Below, piece after piece: positions 18,078-27,416 of a stretch of DNA of 64,000 nucleotides. The stretch is from Gammaproteobacteria bacterium. GTDB taxonomy: Bacteria; Pseudomonadota; Gammaproteobacteria; Steroidobacterales; Woeseiaceae. The stretch spans positions 20,564 to 84,563 of the forward strand of contig JAOTWB010000008.1 in assembly GCA_029863125.1 (NCBI GenBank), read 5' to 3'. Below the pieces are notes generated by a model. It had not been told where the DNA came from. It worked only from the letters and a program-made list of their open reading frames with translations, and made no database searches. Numbering within the stretch: the first letter of the stretch is position 1; each line of letters begins with the position of its first letter. The translations under genes and the position numbers were made by a program.

Positions 18078-19628
18078 ATGTTCAACGTACGACGCGCGCT
18101 TGTCAGTGTTTCTGACAAGCGTGGATTGATTCCTTTTATCAGCGGCCTCGCCGAACTCGGTATTGAAGTGCTGTCAACGGGCGGTACCTGCCGTCGGCTT
18201 CGCGAGGCCGGCCTCGACGTAATCGAAGTGTCGGAAAAAACCGGTTTCCCGGAAATCATGGGCGGTCGTGTCAAGACGCTGCACCCGATCATCCATGGTG
18301 GTCTGCTCGGTCGCCGCGGCACCGACGAAGCAGTAATGGCCGAGCACGGCATCGAAGCAATCGACCTTCTTGTCGTCAATCTGTACCCCTTCGAAGAGAC
18401 CATCGCACGCGACGAGACGACAATCGATGACGCCATCGAAAATATCGATATCGGTGGTCCCGCAATGATTCGGGCCGCTTCGAAAAATCACGATGGCGTT
18501 GCCGTCGTCGTTAGCCCGGATGACTACGAGGCCGTTCTCGACAAGCTCAAGAATGATGAACTCTCTCTCGAGCATCGACGTCGCCTCGCGGCCAAGGCGT
18601 ACGCGCACACGGCAAGCTATGACACGGCCATTACCACGTACCTGTCGCGGTCGCTGGGAGATGACGTGCTGGGCGAACGCTTCCTGTATTCGGGCACTCT
18701 CTCGCAGCGGCTGCGCTACGGCGAGAATCCGCACCAGGAAGCGGCATTCTATGTTGATCAGCAGTCCCCGGAGAACTCGCTCGCCAGGGCCAAACAGCTG
18801 CAGGGTAAGGCTTTGTCCTATAACAACATCGCGGACAGCGACGCGGCCCTCGAATGCGTCAGGCAATTCGAGAATCCGGCCTGCGTGATCGTCAAGCACG
18901 CCAATCCATGCGGGGTCGCGGTCGCCGAGGACCCATTGGACGCCTACGCGAAAGCTTTCAAGACGGATCCGACGTCGGCGTTTGGCGGCATCATCGCCTT
19001 CAATCGCCCGCTCGACGCAAAGACGGCAGAAGCCATTATCGAACGGCAGTTTGTTGAAGTCATCGTCGCCCCGGTTATTGAAGCCGACGCGGCCGCGGTG
19101 ATATCGGCGAAGAAAAACGTTCGCGTGCTCGAGACGGGCGACTGGACCGGCAACGCCGTCGCGGGCTTCGACTTCAAAAAGGTATCCGGCGGACTGCTGG
19201 TTCAGAATACCGACCTGGGTGTAATTACTGCCGATGACCTCAAGATCGTTACAGAAAAAGCGCCCACTGCAGCACAGGTCAGGGACCTGTTGTTCGCCTG
19301 GACCGTGGTCAAGTACGTCAAGTCAAACGCCATCATCTTCTGCAAGGACAACATGACCATTGGCGTCGGCGCCGGTCAGATGAGCCGCGTGTACAGCACG
19401 AAGATCGCCGCGATCAAGGCCGGCGACGAAGGTTTCGAGGTCAAGGGCTCGGTCATGGCATCAGACGCCTTTTTCCCGTTCCGTGACGGCATCGATGCCG
19501 CGGCCGAGCACGGTATTTCGGCCATCATTCAGCCAGGCGGTTCGATGCGCGATGACGAGGTCATCCAGGCCGCTGACGAACACGGACTGGCGATGGTTTT
19601 TACCGGCATGCGCCATTTTCGCCATTAG
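18078..19628 (+). CDS. purH: Bifunctional AICAR formyltransferase / IMP cyclohydrolase
   Basis: This 516-residue enzyme catalyses the last two steps of IMP synthesis. The N-terminal cyclohydrolase domain (about 1-200) has [20 protein letters not shown], the GGRVKTLHP signature and NLYPFEETI. The C-terminal transformylase has the QGKALSYNN segment, [13 protein letters not shown] with the catalytic Lys-His, SNAIIFCKD and the closing [14 protein letters not shown]. Length and motifs are normal. purD follows after 41 bases. Confidence 0.98.
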   Translation: MFNVRRALVSVSDKRGLIPFISGLAELGIEVLSTGGTCRRLREAGLDVIEVSEKTGFPEIMGGRVKTLHPIIHGGLLGRRGTDEAVMAEHGIEAIDLLVVNLYPFEETIARDETTIDDAIENIDIGGPAMIRAASKNHDGVAVVVSPDDYEAVLDKLKNDELSLEHRRRLAAKAYAHTASYDTAITTYLSRSLGDDVLGERFLYSGTLSQRLRYGENPHQEAAFYVDQQSPENSLARAKQLQGKALSYNNIADSDAALECVRQFENPACVIVKHANPCGVAVAEDPLDAYAKAFKTDPTSAFGGIIAFNRPLDAKTAEAIIERQFVEVIVAPVIEADAAAVISAKKNVRVLETGDWTGNAVAGFDFKKVSGGLLVQNTDLGVITADDLKIVTEKAPTAAQVRDLLFAWTVVKYVKSNAIIFCKDNMTIGVGAGQMSRVYSTKIAAIKAGDEGFEVKGSVMASDAFFPFRDGIDAAAEHGISAIIQPGGSMRDDEVIQAADEHGLAMVFTGMRHFRH

Positions 19629-19669
19629 ACTATTGCTGGAGCGAGACTGCGGATCGGAGCACATCAGGA

Positions 19670-20953
19670 ATGAAGATCCTCATCATTGGTTCGGGCGGAC
19701 GCGAACATGCGCTGGCCTGGAAGTGCGCCCAGTCGCCCGGAGTGGACGCTGTGCTGGTCGCGCCGGGCAACGCCGGCACCGCGCGCGAGCGCAGGGTGCG
19801 CAACGTCGCCGTCGCATCCGACGACATCGAGGGACTACTGGCGCTCGCACAAAAGGAAAAAATCGGCCTGACGATCGTCGGTCCGGAGGCGCCGCTGGTT
19901 GCGGGTATCGTCGACCGCTTCGAAGCGCTCGGGCTGCCCTGCTTCGGCCCGAGCGCCGCGGCGGCCCGGCTCGAGGGCTCAAAAGCATTCACCAAGGATT
20001 TTCTCGCCCGACATGATATTCCGACGGCCGCGTACCGCAATTTCTCCGAATTGCAGCCCGCGCTGGAGTATATTCGCGCACAGGGCGCGCCGATCGTGAT
20101 CAAAGCGGACGGCCTGGCTGCAGGCAAAGGCGTCATTGTCGCAATGAGCCTGGAGGAAGCCGAGCGGGCGGCGACCGACATGCTGGCCGGCGGCAGTTTC
20201 GGTGACGCCGGGGCCCGCATCGTCGTCGAGGAGTATCTCGATGGCGAAGAAGCGAGTTTCATCGTTATCACCGACGGTGACTCCATCCTTCCCCTGGCGA
20301 CCTCACAGGACCACAAGGCGCGCGATGAGGGCGATGTTGGTCCCAACACGGGCGGCATGGGCGCGTATTCGCCGGCGCCGGTGGTGACAAAAGAGATCGG
20401 GCGACGGATCATGGATCTTGTCATTCGGCCGACGCTCGCCGGTATGCAGGCGGACGGTAGCCCTTATCTTGGCTTCCTGTATGCCGGACTGATGATCATG
20501 CCGGACGGAACGCCCAAGGTGATCGAATTCAACTGCCGTATGGGCGATCCGGAGACGCAGCCGATTCTCATGCGACTCGAGTCCGACCTTGTGGAAATCT
20601 GTGCGGCGACGCTGGATGGCACCCTGGACCAGCAAAGCGCCGCTTGGGATCCACGCGCGGCGCTGGGCGTCGTGATGGCCGCCGGCGGGTACCCGGCAAG
20701 CTATGCAAGAGGCAAACGTATCAGCGGCCTCGAAGAAGCCGACAGCGATACGCAAAAGGTATTCCATGCCGGAACCGCCAGCGACGGTAAAACGGTGACA
20801 ACGAATGGCGGCCGGGTGCTGTGTGTCGTTGGTCTCGGTGATACCGTCGCCGCGGCGGCGAAATGCGCGTACGAGGCGGTCGACAAGATCAAGTGGCAGG
20901 ACGTCTACTTTCGCCGCGACATCGGACACCGCGCAATTGCGAGAGAGAGCTAG
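19670..20953 (+). CDS. purD: Phosphoribosylamine-glycine ligase (GAR synthetase)
   Basis: This 427-residue ATP-grasp ligase joins glycine to phosphoribosylamine in purine synthesis. It begins MKILIIGSGGREHALAWK. It carries the ADGLAAGKGV ATP loop, the LATSQDHKARDEGDVGPNTGGM signature in outline, and a metal-binding EFNCRMGDPETQ. moeA begins 6 bases after its stop, an unusual partner that suggests one transcript running purH-purD-moeA. Confidence 0.98.
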   Translation: MKILIIGSGGREHALAWKCAQSPGVDAVLVAPGNAGTARERRVRNVAVASDDIEGLLALAQKEKIGLTIVGPEAPLVAGIVDRFEALGLPCFGPSAAAARLEGSKAFTKDFLARHDIPTAAYRNFSELQPALEYIRAQGAPIVIKADGLAAGKGVIVAMSLEEAERAATDMLAGGSFGDAGARIVVEEYLDGEEASFIVITDGDSILPLATSQDHKARDEGDVGPNTGGMGAYSPAPVVTKEIGRRIMDLVIRPTLAGMQADGSPYLGFLYAGLMIMPDGTPKVIEFNCRMGDPETQPILMRLESDLVEICAATLDGTLDQQSAAWDPRAALGVVMAAGGYPASYARGKRISGLEEADSDTQKVFHAGTASDGKTVTTNGGRVLCVVGLGDTVAAAAKCAYEAVDKIKWQDVYFRRDIGHRAIARES

Positions 20954-20959
20954 TCAGCA

Positions 20960-22165
20960 ATGCTGAGCACGACCGAGGCCCGGGAAGCAGTCCTCTCCTC
21001 CATGCCGGAGTTTCCGGCCGAAGTGACGCCTGTCGGAAGCGCGAATGGATGCGTACTTCGTCAAATCGTACGCGCCGAGAGAGACCAGCCCCCTTTCGAC
21101 CGCGTCATGATGGACGGCGTCGCCCTCAGGTTTGCAGACGTCGAAAAGGGTGCGCGCGAGTTCCCGGTCCAGGCGACGCAGGCTGCCGGTGATCCGGTCC
21201 TCGCGCTGCAACCGGGTAGCTGCATCGAAATCATGACCGGCGCTTCTCTGCCCGGCAACGCGGATTGCATTATTCCGGTTGAACGCATTTCGTTAAGGAA
21301 CGGAGTCGCAGTCATCGACGACGATTACGAGGCAAAAATCGGCCAGTTCATTCACCGGCGCGCCTCGGACCATTCAGCCGGCGCCCATCTCCTGGCGCCC
21401 GGCAAACGCATTTCCCCGATGGATGTCGCGATCATTGCGTCATGCGGTCTGACCGAAATCGAGGTCAGCCGCCGGCCGATCGTTCGCGTAATTTCGACGG
21501 GCAACGAGCTGGTAGCGCCAGGCGCACCGATCAAACCGCAGCAGATTAGGCTGTCGAACGGGCCTGCGATTCAGGCCATGCTCATGGAACGGGGTTACGC
21601 CCAGTGCGTTCACGACCACTTGCTCGACGATCTCGACGAACTGCGTGAGCGCATTGCCGTGCATCTGGCCGAAGCCGACGTACTGATCCTGAGTGGCGGT
21701 GTGTCGATGGGCAAAGCAGACTTTGTGCCTGGCGTGATGGCTGAACTCGGCGTCAACGTGGTGTTCCATAAGGTCAGCCAGCGGCCCGGCAAACCCATGT
21801 GGTTCGGCATTGGCCCGAAGAAGAAGGCCGTGTTCGCATTGCCTGGCAATCCGGTATCGGCGCTGGTTTGCTGCCGCCAGTACGTGATTCCCGCCCTCGC
21901 GGCCGCGTCAGCGGCAGCACCGCAGCCTCCCGAATTTGCGGTGCTTGCGAGCGACATCACGTTCGAACCGGATCTCACCTGTTTCCAGCCGGTGCGCCTG
22001 GTGTCCAGCGCCGGCGGCCAGGTGCTCGCAGTGCCGGTCAAGACGAACACCTCGGGTGATTTCACGGCCCTGTCGGCAACCGACGGCTACGTCGAACTGG
22101 CGCGAGAGCAAGACCATTTCCCGGCAGGTACCGCGGTGTTCCTGCATCGTTGGCGTGCCTGCTAG
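20960..22165 (+). CDS. moeA: Molybdopterin molybdenumtransferase MoeA
   Basis: This 401-residue enzyme inserts molybdate into adenylylated molybdopterin. Visible features are the substrate-binding FDRVMMDGVALRF near residue 48, EIMTGASLPGNADCIIPVE, the MoCF-like domain with STGNELV and LSGGVSMGKADFVPGVM, and LPGNPVSALVCCRQYV. The C-terminal beta domain is complete. It could serve molybdoenzymes such as MsrP at the start of the window. The carbonic anhydrase ATG lies 42 bases after its stop. Confidence 0.96.
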   Translation: MLSTTEAREAVLSSMPEFPAEVTPVGSANGCVLRQIVRAERDQPPFDRVMMDGVALRFADVEKGAREFPVQATQAAGDPVLALQPGSCIEIMTGASLPGNADCIIPVERISLRNGVAVIDDDYEAKIGQFIHRRASDHSAGAHLLAPGKRISPMDVAIIASCGLTEIEVSRRPIVRVISTGNELVAPGAPIKPQQIRLSNGPAIQAMLMERGYAQCVHDHLLDDLDELRERIAVHLAEADVLILSGGVSMGKADFVPGVMAELGVNVVFHKVSQRPGKPMWFGIGPKKKAVFALPGNPVSALVCCRQYVIPALAAASAAAPQPPEFAVLASDITFEPDLTCFQPVRLVSSAGGQVLAVPVKTNTSGDFTALSATDGYVELAREQDHFPAGTAVFLHRWRAC

Positions 22166-22207
22166 CGGGCCTTGCGGCCAAGCGGGCGGTACCAGATACT
22201 GGCTGAC

Positions 22208-22831
22208 ATGATTTCAGCCGATGACGCACTTCTGAAACTACGCGAAGGCAATCGCCGCTTCGTCGCCGGCGAAATAGACGCCGATCAGCTGGCCAGCCGC
22301 ACCCACCGGGTCGACCTGTCGGGCGGACAACATCCTTTTGCAATTATTCATGCCTGTTCCGACTCCCGCGTGCCGGTCGAACTGGTCTTCGACCAGGGCT
22401 TCGGCGACCTGTTTGTGATCCGCGTGGCCGGCAATATCGTTGCCCCTTCGCAGATCGGCAGCATCGAGTTTGCGGCCAGTCAGTTCGGTACCAGGCTCGT
22501 CGTCGTGCTCGGGCATTCGAACTGCGGTGCCGTTGCGGCGGCGTTGAAAGAACTCGCCCTCGAACAAACGCACCGATCACCGAACCTGCGGGCGATCGTG
22601 GATCGGGTGCGGCCCGCCATCGAGCCGGTACTCCAGACACACAAGGACAGCGACACGCATACGCTTACGAGTGCCGCTGTGCGCGCCAATATTCTGGCAT
22701 CCGTGGAACGACTGAGACACGGTTCCCTCATCCTCGAGCAGCTCATCGAAGCCGGTGAACTGACGGTCGTCGGTGCCGAGTATTCGCTGGAGACCGGCAG
22801 GGTCGAGTTCTTCGACGAAGAACCATCATGA
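22208..22831 (+). CDS. Beta-class carbonic anhydrase
   Basis: This 207-residue zinc enzyme interconverts CO2 and bicarbonate. Zinc ligands and the catalytic dyad are all present: ACSDSRVP (Cys50, Asp52, Arg54) and GHSNCGAV (His103, Cys106). ATG 22208 is preferred to an in-frame TTG at 22172 because MISADDALLKLREGN aligns with the family N-terminus. Bicarbonate supply to acetyl-CoA carboxylase and purine synthesis, both encoded upstream, is a plausible link. Its TGA shares an ATGA with the next gene. Confidence 0.95.
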   Translation: MISADDALLKLREGNRRFVAGEIDADQLASRTHRVDLSGGQHPFAIIHACSDSRVPVELVFDQGFGDLFVIRVAGNIVAPSQIGSIEFAASQFGTRLVVVLGHSNCGAVAAALKELALEQTHRSPNLRAIVDRVRPAIEPVLQTHKDSDTHTLTSAAVRANILASVERLRHGSLILEQLIEAGELTVVGAEYSLETGRVEFFDEEPS

Positions 22832-23232
22832 GCAGTCCCTCGATCCGCGGCCGGTGCTTCTGCGGAAGAATCCGTTTCGAGGTGGTCGGCCCGGAGAAGT
22901 TTGCCTGTTTTTGCTACTGCGAGAGCTGCCAGCGCGCCGCCGGTGCGCCGGTCGTCGCATGGGCAACCTACGATCGCGACACCTTTGTCGTAACGCAAGG
23001 CGAATTTCACTGGCATCACTCGTCACCGGGTGTGACGCGCGGCATTTGCTGCAACTGCGGTTCGTCGATCACTTACGAAAACGAGAACCGGGCCGGCGAA
23101 ATCGACATAGCCGTGAACTGCCTCGACGACCCGGGCACGCCAACCCCGCGGGCGCACATCTGGACCGAGGACAAGCAGGCGTGGTTCAAGATCGGCGACG
23201 ATCTGCCCGCCTACGAAAAAAACATCGGCTAG
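22828..23232 (+). CDS. GFA/CENP-V-fold zinc protein
   Basis: This 134-residue protein has the glutathione-dependent formaldehyde-activating (GFA, DUF636) Cys pattern: RCFCGRIRFEV (CxC), FCYCESCQRAAGAP (CxxC) and RGICCNCGSSITYE (CCxxC). These bind structural and catalytic zincs. Family members include S-hydroxymethylglutathione synthase-like proteins, but most are uncharacterised and a formaldehyde role should not be assumed. It overlaps the carbonic anhydrase stop by 4 bases. Confidence 0.9.
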   Translation: MSSPSIRGRCFCGRIRFEVVGPEKFACFCYCESCQRAAGAPVVAWATYDRDTFVVTQGEFHWHHSSPGVTRGICCNCGSSITYENENRAGEIDIAVNCLDDPGTPTPRAHIWTEDKQAWFKIGDDLPAYEKNIG

Positions 23233-23330
23233 CAGCCCCTCGTATTCGGGCACCGTTTTTCCGACCGATTTCCTGACGCGGCCCCGTCTTATGGGGTAGC
23301 CGAACCGACCGGCCCTCAGGAGAAAAAATC

Positions 23331-24116
23331 ATGAAAATCAGAACCCTTAGCTTAGTCTCGAGCTTGTTTGCCCTGCTGTTTGCCCCCATCGCCGCAGTCG
23401 CCGATATGCACGACGAAGATGATGGGGATGAAATCGAATTCGACGAAGCGCACGTCTTCTTTGAACTGAACAACACCGACGGAGATCTCGGCATCCACGC
23501 ACTGATCGACGGTGAGCCGTGGAAGCGACTGCGTATCGAGGACCAGCAAGAGCGCCGCATTCTCGACATCACACTGCGCGATCGCCTGCGCCGCCAGGGA
23601 CTGACCGAACTCTTCTTCGAGAGTGCCGAACCGAGTTTCGACGAGCTGTCACCCGAGGAATTCTTCGAGCGTTTTCCGGCGGGCACCTATGAAATCGAGG
23701 GCGTCACGCTCGAAGGCGATGAACTCGAAAGCGAGACCGAGATCACGCACGCCATGCCGGCGCCGCCGGAACCGAAAGTGAATGGCATGGACTTTGACGA
23801 GGATTGTGAAGAAGGCGATCCGGTTGCCGTCTCAGCGCCGGTTGTCATTGCCTGGGACCCTGTCGACTCGACGCACCCGGACCTTGGTTCGCCACGCTCC
23901 GGCGCAATTACTGTTCTCAACTACGAAGTTGTGGTTGAAGTCGAGATCGATGACGATTTTGCCAGCGTACTGAGTGTCACACTGCCCCCAGCTGTGACCA
24001 GCATGACGATTCCGGCCGAGTTCATCGCGCAAGGTGATGAGTTCAAGTATGAAGTGCTGGCGCGCGAAGAAAGCTTCAACCAGACAGCGACCGAAAGCTG
24101 CTTCGTTCTCGAGTAA
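23331..24116 (+). CDS. Acidic exported protein with a fibronectin-like C-terminal half
   Basis: The 261-residue protein has a clear signal peptide ending AAVADM-H near residue 25. The mature protein is very acidic (DMHDEDDGDEIEFDEA). The first half is helical/mixed with LRDRLRRQGL and FDELSPEEFFERFPAGTYEIEG. The second half (about 165-261) looks like a beta-sandwich of fibronectin type III kind: APVVIAWDPVDS, YEVVVEVE, VTSMTIPAEF, FKYEVLAREES. ATG 23331 follows a good AGGAG. It is not a recognised named family. The next gene starts 2 bases after its stop, so the pair is probably an operon. Confidence 0.8.
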   Translation: MKIRTLSLVSSLFALLFAPIAAVADMHDEDDGDEIEFDEAHVFFELNNTDGDLGIHALIDGEPWKRLRIEDQQERRILDITLRDRLRRQGLTELFFESAEPSFDELSPEEFFERFPAGTYEIEGVTLEGDELESETEITHAMPAPPEPKVNGMDFDEDCEEGDPVAVSAPVVIAWDPVDSTHPDLGSPRSGAITVLNYEVVVEVEIDDDFASVLSVTLPPAVTSMTIPAEFIAQGDEFKYEVLAREESFNQTATESCFVLE

Positions 24117-24118
24117 TA

Positions 24119-24634
24119 ATGAACAGGTGGTGCCAAACAACGCGGCGCGGGGTCCTGACCGGCCTTGCGCTGCTTGTTGCCTTCCCGGTCTCAGCCGATA
24201 CGCCGCTGCAACAAGCCGTGCGCGAACAGCTGCGTGGCGAATGCTACCTGCTGGTCGAAGACCAGGACGGCGCTCGCCTGTTCGTGTTTTCAACTGGCAG
24301 CGTCACGGCCGTTACGGCGCGCCGCCCTGCAAAGACTTCCAGCAGGCAGGTCGAGGAGGCGCTGATCATGACCCGTAGCGCGGATACTCGAACCCGCGTG
24401 CGTGGCCTGACCTTGCTGTCCGGCGTCGATGATCCTGCCGCCCTGGACGCAGCGCTGGTACTGTTCTCAGATCCGGCCGCGGCCGTCCGTGAAGAGGCGG
24501 TGCAACTGATCATCGAGCATCCGGATGCCGACGTCGCGAGCATCGCCGAAATCGCCTCACGCGATCCATCAGACAGGGTGCGGCAGGCAAGCGCCGAGTT
24601 GATCAGCGAACGTTCGGATGACTGGGGAGACTGA
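24119..24634 (+). CDS. Exported HEAT-repeat-like small protein
   Basis: The 171-residue protein has an N-terminal export signal, RRGVLTGLALLVAFPVSA (Tat-like twin Arg but without the Phe/Leu-Lys). After a short strand-rich region (ECYLLVEDQDGARLFVFSTGS), residues 80-165 form paired helices with spacing and D-P-x-x-x-V-R patterns of HEAT repeats: TRVRGLTLLSGVDDP, AAVREEAVQLIIEHPDAD and DRVRQASAELISER. Such repeats mediate protein contacts. It is coupled to the upstream secreted protein. Function unknown. Confidence 0.75.
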   Translation: MNRWCQTTRRGVLTGLALLVAFPVSADTPLQQAVREQLRGECYLLVEDQDGARLFVFSTGSVTAVTARRPAKTSSRQVEEALIMTRSADTRTRVRGLTLLSGVDDPAALDAALVLFSDPAAAVREEAVQLIIEHPDADVASIAEIASRDPSDRVRQASAELISERSDDWGD

Positions 24635-24635
24635 T

Positions 24636-25088
24636 GTGCATATCGGGCACATCAATCTCGCCAAGTCATTCAACGGCGCCGGTGAGCACTTTGTCAGGCT
24701 GGTCGAGTCACTGCAGGCGATGGGTGTGCGCCAGTATGTACTGGTCAGAAATGTCGCGCTCGCCAAGCGGCTGGACCTGGTCGGCAACGTGACAGCCGGG
24801 CCTGTCGTCAGGTCCGCCGTAATGGCGTACTGCCTGATGCCGCACGTCGACGTCGTCCATATACACGACCCGTCCGACGGCCAGGCCGGCCTGCTGCTGA
24901 CCTTAACCCGTTCGATACCCTTCGTGCTGACTCATCGTGACGACGCGCCCGGAAGAAACCCGCTCACCCAGGCCGTGTACAAGCGTGCGTCGGGAATCAT
25001 TTATCAGCCCGATGCCGATGCAGCCAAGCACCTGCGCATCTACAGGCACGCCGTTGACACCTGGCGCGAAGCCGCGTTGTCGTCCTGA
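24636..25088 (+). CDS. Orphan N-terminal GT-B glycosyltransferase-like domain protein
   Basis: The 150-residue protein matches only the first Rossmann half of GT4-type glycosyltransferases: HIGHINLAKSFNGAGEHFVRLVESL, YVLVRN, VDVVHIHDPSDGQAGLL, IPFVLTHRDD and a final helix GIIYQPDADAAKHL. The donor-nucleotide half with EX7E is absent, so catalysis is doubtful. GTG 24636 is preferred: GGGGAG lies upstream and the codon falls one base after the preceding stop. ATG 24618 is the alternative, overlapping the neighbour by 17 bases. It ends convergently 2 bases from the TonB receptor gene. Confidence 0.68.
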   Translation: MHIGHINLAKSFNGAGEHFVRLVESLQAMGVRQYVLVRNVALAKRLDLVGNVTAGPVVRSAVMAYCLMPHVDVVHIHDPSDGQAGLLLTLTRSIPFVLTHRDDAPGRNPLTQAVYKRASGIIYQPDADAAKHLRIYRHAVDTWREAALSS

Positions 25089-25090
25089 GC

Positions 25091-27409
25091 TCAGAACTCC
25101 CAAAGCACGCCGATTGCGGGCAGCAGCGGCAGCCAGTAGTCGTGGCTGAATTCGAGCGCTGCGTTGCCGAGCGCATCCTCGTCGAGATCCCAGTCGATGC
25201 AGCAGACGTTGCGCCGATTGAAAAGATTGGAGATCTCGATGAACGCGAGCAGGGATCCCCGGCGTACTTTATATTTGCGGCTGACGCGCACGTCGACGCT
25301 CGCGAACGTCGGATGGTTGAGTTCGTTGCGTAGCCCCGGCACCGCGACATAGATTGGTTCGCCGTCGGCATCGCGACCCTCTTCCACCAACGCCAGGTCG
25401 GTCCTCGGCCAACCCGAGTGAACGCTGGCGGCAGCCGAAAAGCTCCATACCTCGTTGTCCCACGCGAAACCGCCCTGAAGCGCATGGCGCTGGTCCCAGC
25501 TTCGCGGTACGTTGCGGCCGTCAATTCGATCGGTTACTGTCGACCAGGTGTAGGTGGCCCACCAGCTCCACGCGTTCATGGTGCGATCGGCGGACAGCTC
25601 CACGCCGCGCGCCTCGGCCCGTGGCGGATCTAGCCGCACTCGATCGGCTGCCAGTTCCGGCATCAGGCTCAGCGGATCGTACAGGTTTTCGAAACGCGGC
25701 CGCACGTCCCGGATGTCCTTGCGGAACGCCTCGAGCCGAAGCGACGTGTCGTTGGCGGTGAGATGCTTGATCCCGACAATGAGATGGTCCGCGCGCTGCG
25801 CCGGCCAGAAGTTAGTGATGCCGTCCTCGATCTGCAGCGAGTGCACGGGCTGGGACTGGTGATAACGGCCGACGCTGAACCGCAGCTCGGTATCCTCCCG
25901 AGGGCGAAACATCATGTTGAGACGCGGGCTTAGCTGGGAATCCGAGTTCAAATCAGTGTAGGTCTGATCGTCCCAGCGAAGTCCCCATTCGAGTATGGCG
26001 CGCCGCGACAGGCGCCAGCGATCCGAAACATACAGCGCATAGCTGCCGCCGGTTGGACTCGCCGTCAGCGAACGGCTGAGTTCCGCCGGTTGATTCTCGT
26101 AAATTTCCTGCAGGCCGAAATACGCAGCGGAACCTGCGTAGGCATAGTCTGCTTCGCCGTAAGCGACGTGAATCCCCCACTGCGTGCGGTGACGGTCCGA
26201 CGGGCTCCAGACCCAGTCCTGACGAAGCGCATACTGCCTGACGTCTCTGCTATCCGCTACAGCCGCTATCAGCTTTTCGGGATCGTTGGCGTATCCGTCA
26301 CGACTGTTGCTGTATTGGACCATGGACAGGACCGTGCTGCTGCTGAGCGTCGGCGACCAGTTGCTGTCCAGGCGCAGCCAGAACTGGGCGTTGCTCGTAT
26401 CGCTTACGACCTGCTCGCGTTCCGCGGGGTCTGTCTCCAGCACCAGTTTTACCTGGTCATCCGCATACAGCGCATTCAGCGACAGCCGCGTATCGGCAGT
26501 GATCTCGAACGTGTACTCACCAAACACATCGAAGTACGACGGCTGCCCGAACTTGGGATCGATGACCAGGTCGAGATTTCCGCGTCGTGCCGAGAACAGC
26601 CAGCTGCGATCGCTGCCGGTGCCCGCCGACAGCAGTGAGGTATTGAAGACGCTGAGGCCAATCTCGGTGTGACGCGACTTCTCCGAATCGAGAGAGTCCA
26701 TCAGCACGAGGCCGCTCATGCGATCGCCGTAGCGAACGGGGAATCCCCCGGTATAAACCTCGACACCCTCAATGGCGCGCGCATCAATTGCGCTGAAAAT
26801 GTTCTGGTAGTCGCGTATGTGAAACGGGTCGAAAAGCCACTGACCGTTCAACATGATGCCGATTTCACTCTGCTCTCCGCCACGAAAATGCGCAACCGCC
26901 GATGCGCCGCTGGCAGCTGTGCCAGGCAGACGTTGCGTTACCCGGATAGGGTCCTCGCCGACATCCGGCATGTTTTGAATCGTCCGCCGGTCGAGCGCAA
27001 ATTGCGATGTCGAAATGTCCCGCGATATTTCATAGCGGCTGGCTGCAACGACGACGGTTTCGATGTCCGGTTGGGCCCGTTCCGGTGCCGCCGCCGCGGA
27101 ATCGGGCAGCGGCGCCGCGTCCGGCGTCGCTTTGACCACCAGGTACACGCCGCCATCCGCCTGCACGTCCAGACCATATGGCCGCAGGATCTGGCGCACG
27201 ATCTCGACGGGCGTGCCGGGCGCGGGTTCGGCGACAACCCTGAGTTCGTCACTGACAAGATTGGTGCTGTAGGCAAAAGGATGTCCCTGGTCTCGAAAGC
27301 CGTCGATGACATTGGCCACGGTGCGCCCAACGTACGGCACAGCCCGGCTGTCGTCGGCAAACACGGCCGACGCCATTAGCAAGACCAAAAGCGGCAGGAC
27401 GCGACTCAT
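25091..27409 (-). CDS. TonB-dependent receptor with N-terminal STN signalling domain
   Basis: The 772-residue outer-membrane receptor has a signal peptide (1-18, ending AVFA-D) and an STN-like domain (about 24-95: VANVIDGFRDQGHPFAYST ... GLDVQADGGVYLVVKA). A possible TonB box follows (IETVVVAASRY), then a plug (about 130-250: VTQRLPGTAASGASAVAHFRGGEQSEIGIMLNG ... VEVYTGGFPVRYGDRMSGLV), and a 22-strand-size barrel ending in ...IGVLWEF with the terminal Phe. The operon with FecR and an ECF sigma factor indicates cell-surface signalling in response to the ligand. The ligand, whether a siderophore, oligosaccharide or other compound, cannot be read from sequence. Confidence 0.92.
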   Translation of the reverse strand: MSRVLPLLVLLMASAVFADDSRAVPYVGRTVANVIDGFRDQGHPFAYSTNLVSDELRVVAEPAPGTPVEIVRQILRPYGLDVQADGGVYLVVKATPDAAPLPDSAAAAPERAQPDIETVVVAASRYEISRDISTSQFALDRRTIQNMPDVGEDPIRVTQRLPGTAASGASAVAHFRGGEQSEIGIMLNGQWLFDPFHIRDYQNIFSAIDARAIEGVEVYTGGFPVRYGDRMSGLVLMDSLDSEKSRHTEIGLSVFNTSLLSAGTGSDRSWLFSARRGNLDLVIDPKFGQPSYFDVFGEYTFEITADTRLSLNALYADDQVKLVLETDPAEREQVVSDTSNAQFWLRLDSNWSPTLSSSTVLSMVQYSNSRDGYANDPEKLIAAVADSRDVRQYALRQDWVWSPSDRHRTQWGIHVAYGEADYAYAGSAAYFGLQEIYENQPAELSRSLTASPTGGSYALYVSDRWRLSRRAILEWGLRWDDQTYTDLNSDSQLSPRLNMMFRPREDTELRFSVGRYHQSQPVHSLQIEDGITNFWPAQRADHLIVGIKHLTANDTSLRLEAFRKDIRDVRPRFENLYDPLSLMPELAADRVRLDPPRAEARGVELSADRTMNAWSWWATYTWSTVTDRIDGRNVPRSWDQRHALQGGFAWDNEVWSFSAAASVHSGWPRTDLALVEEGRDADGEPIYVAVPGLRNELNHPTFASVDVRVSRKYKVRRGSLLAFIEISNLFNRRNVCCIDWDLDEDALGNAALEFSHDYWLPLLPAIGVLWEF

Positions 27410-27416
27410 TTCTCAG

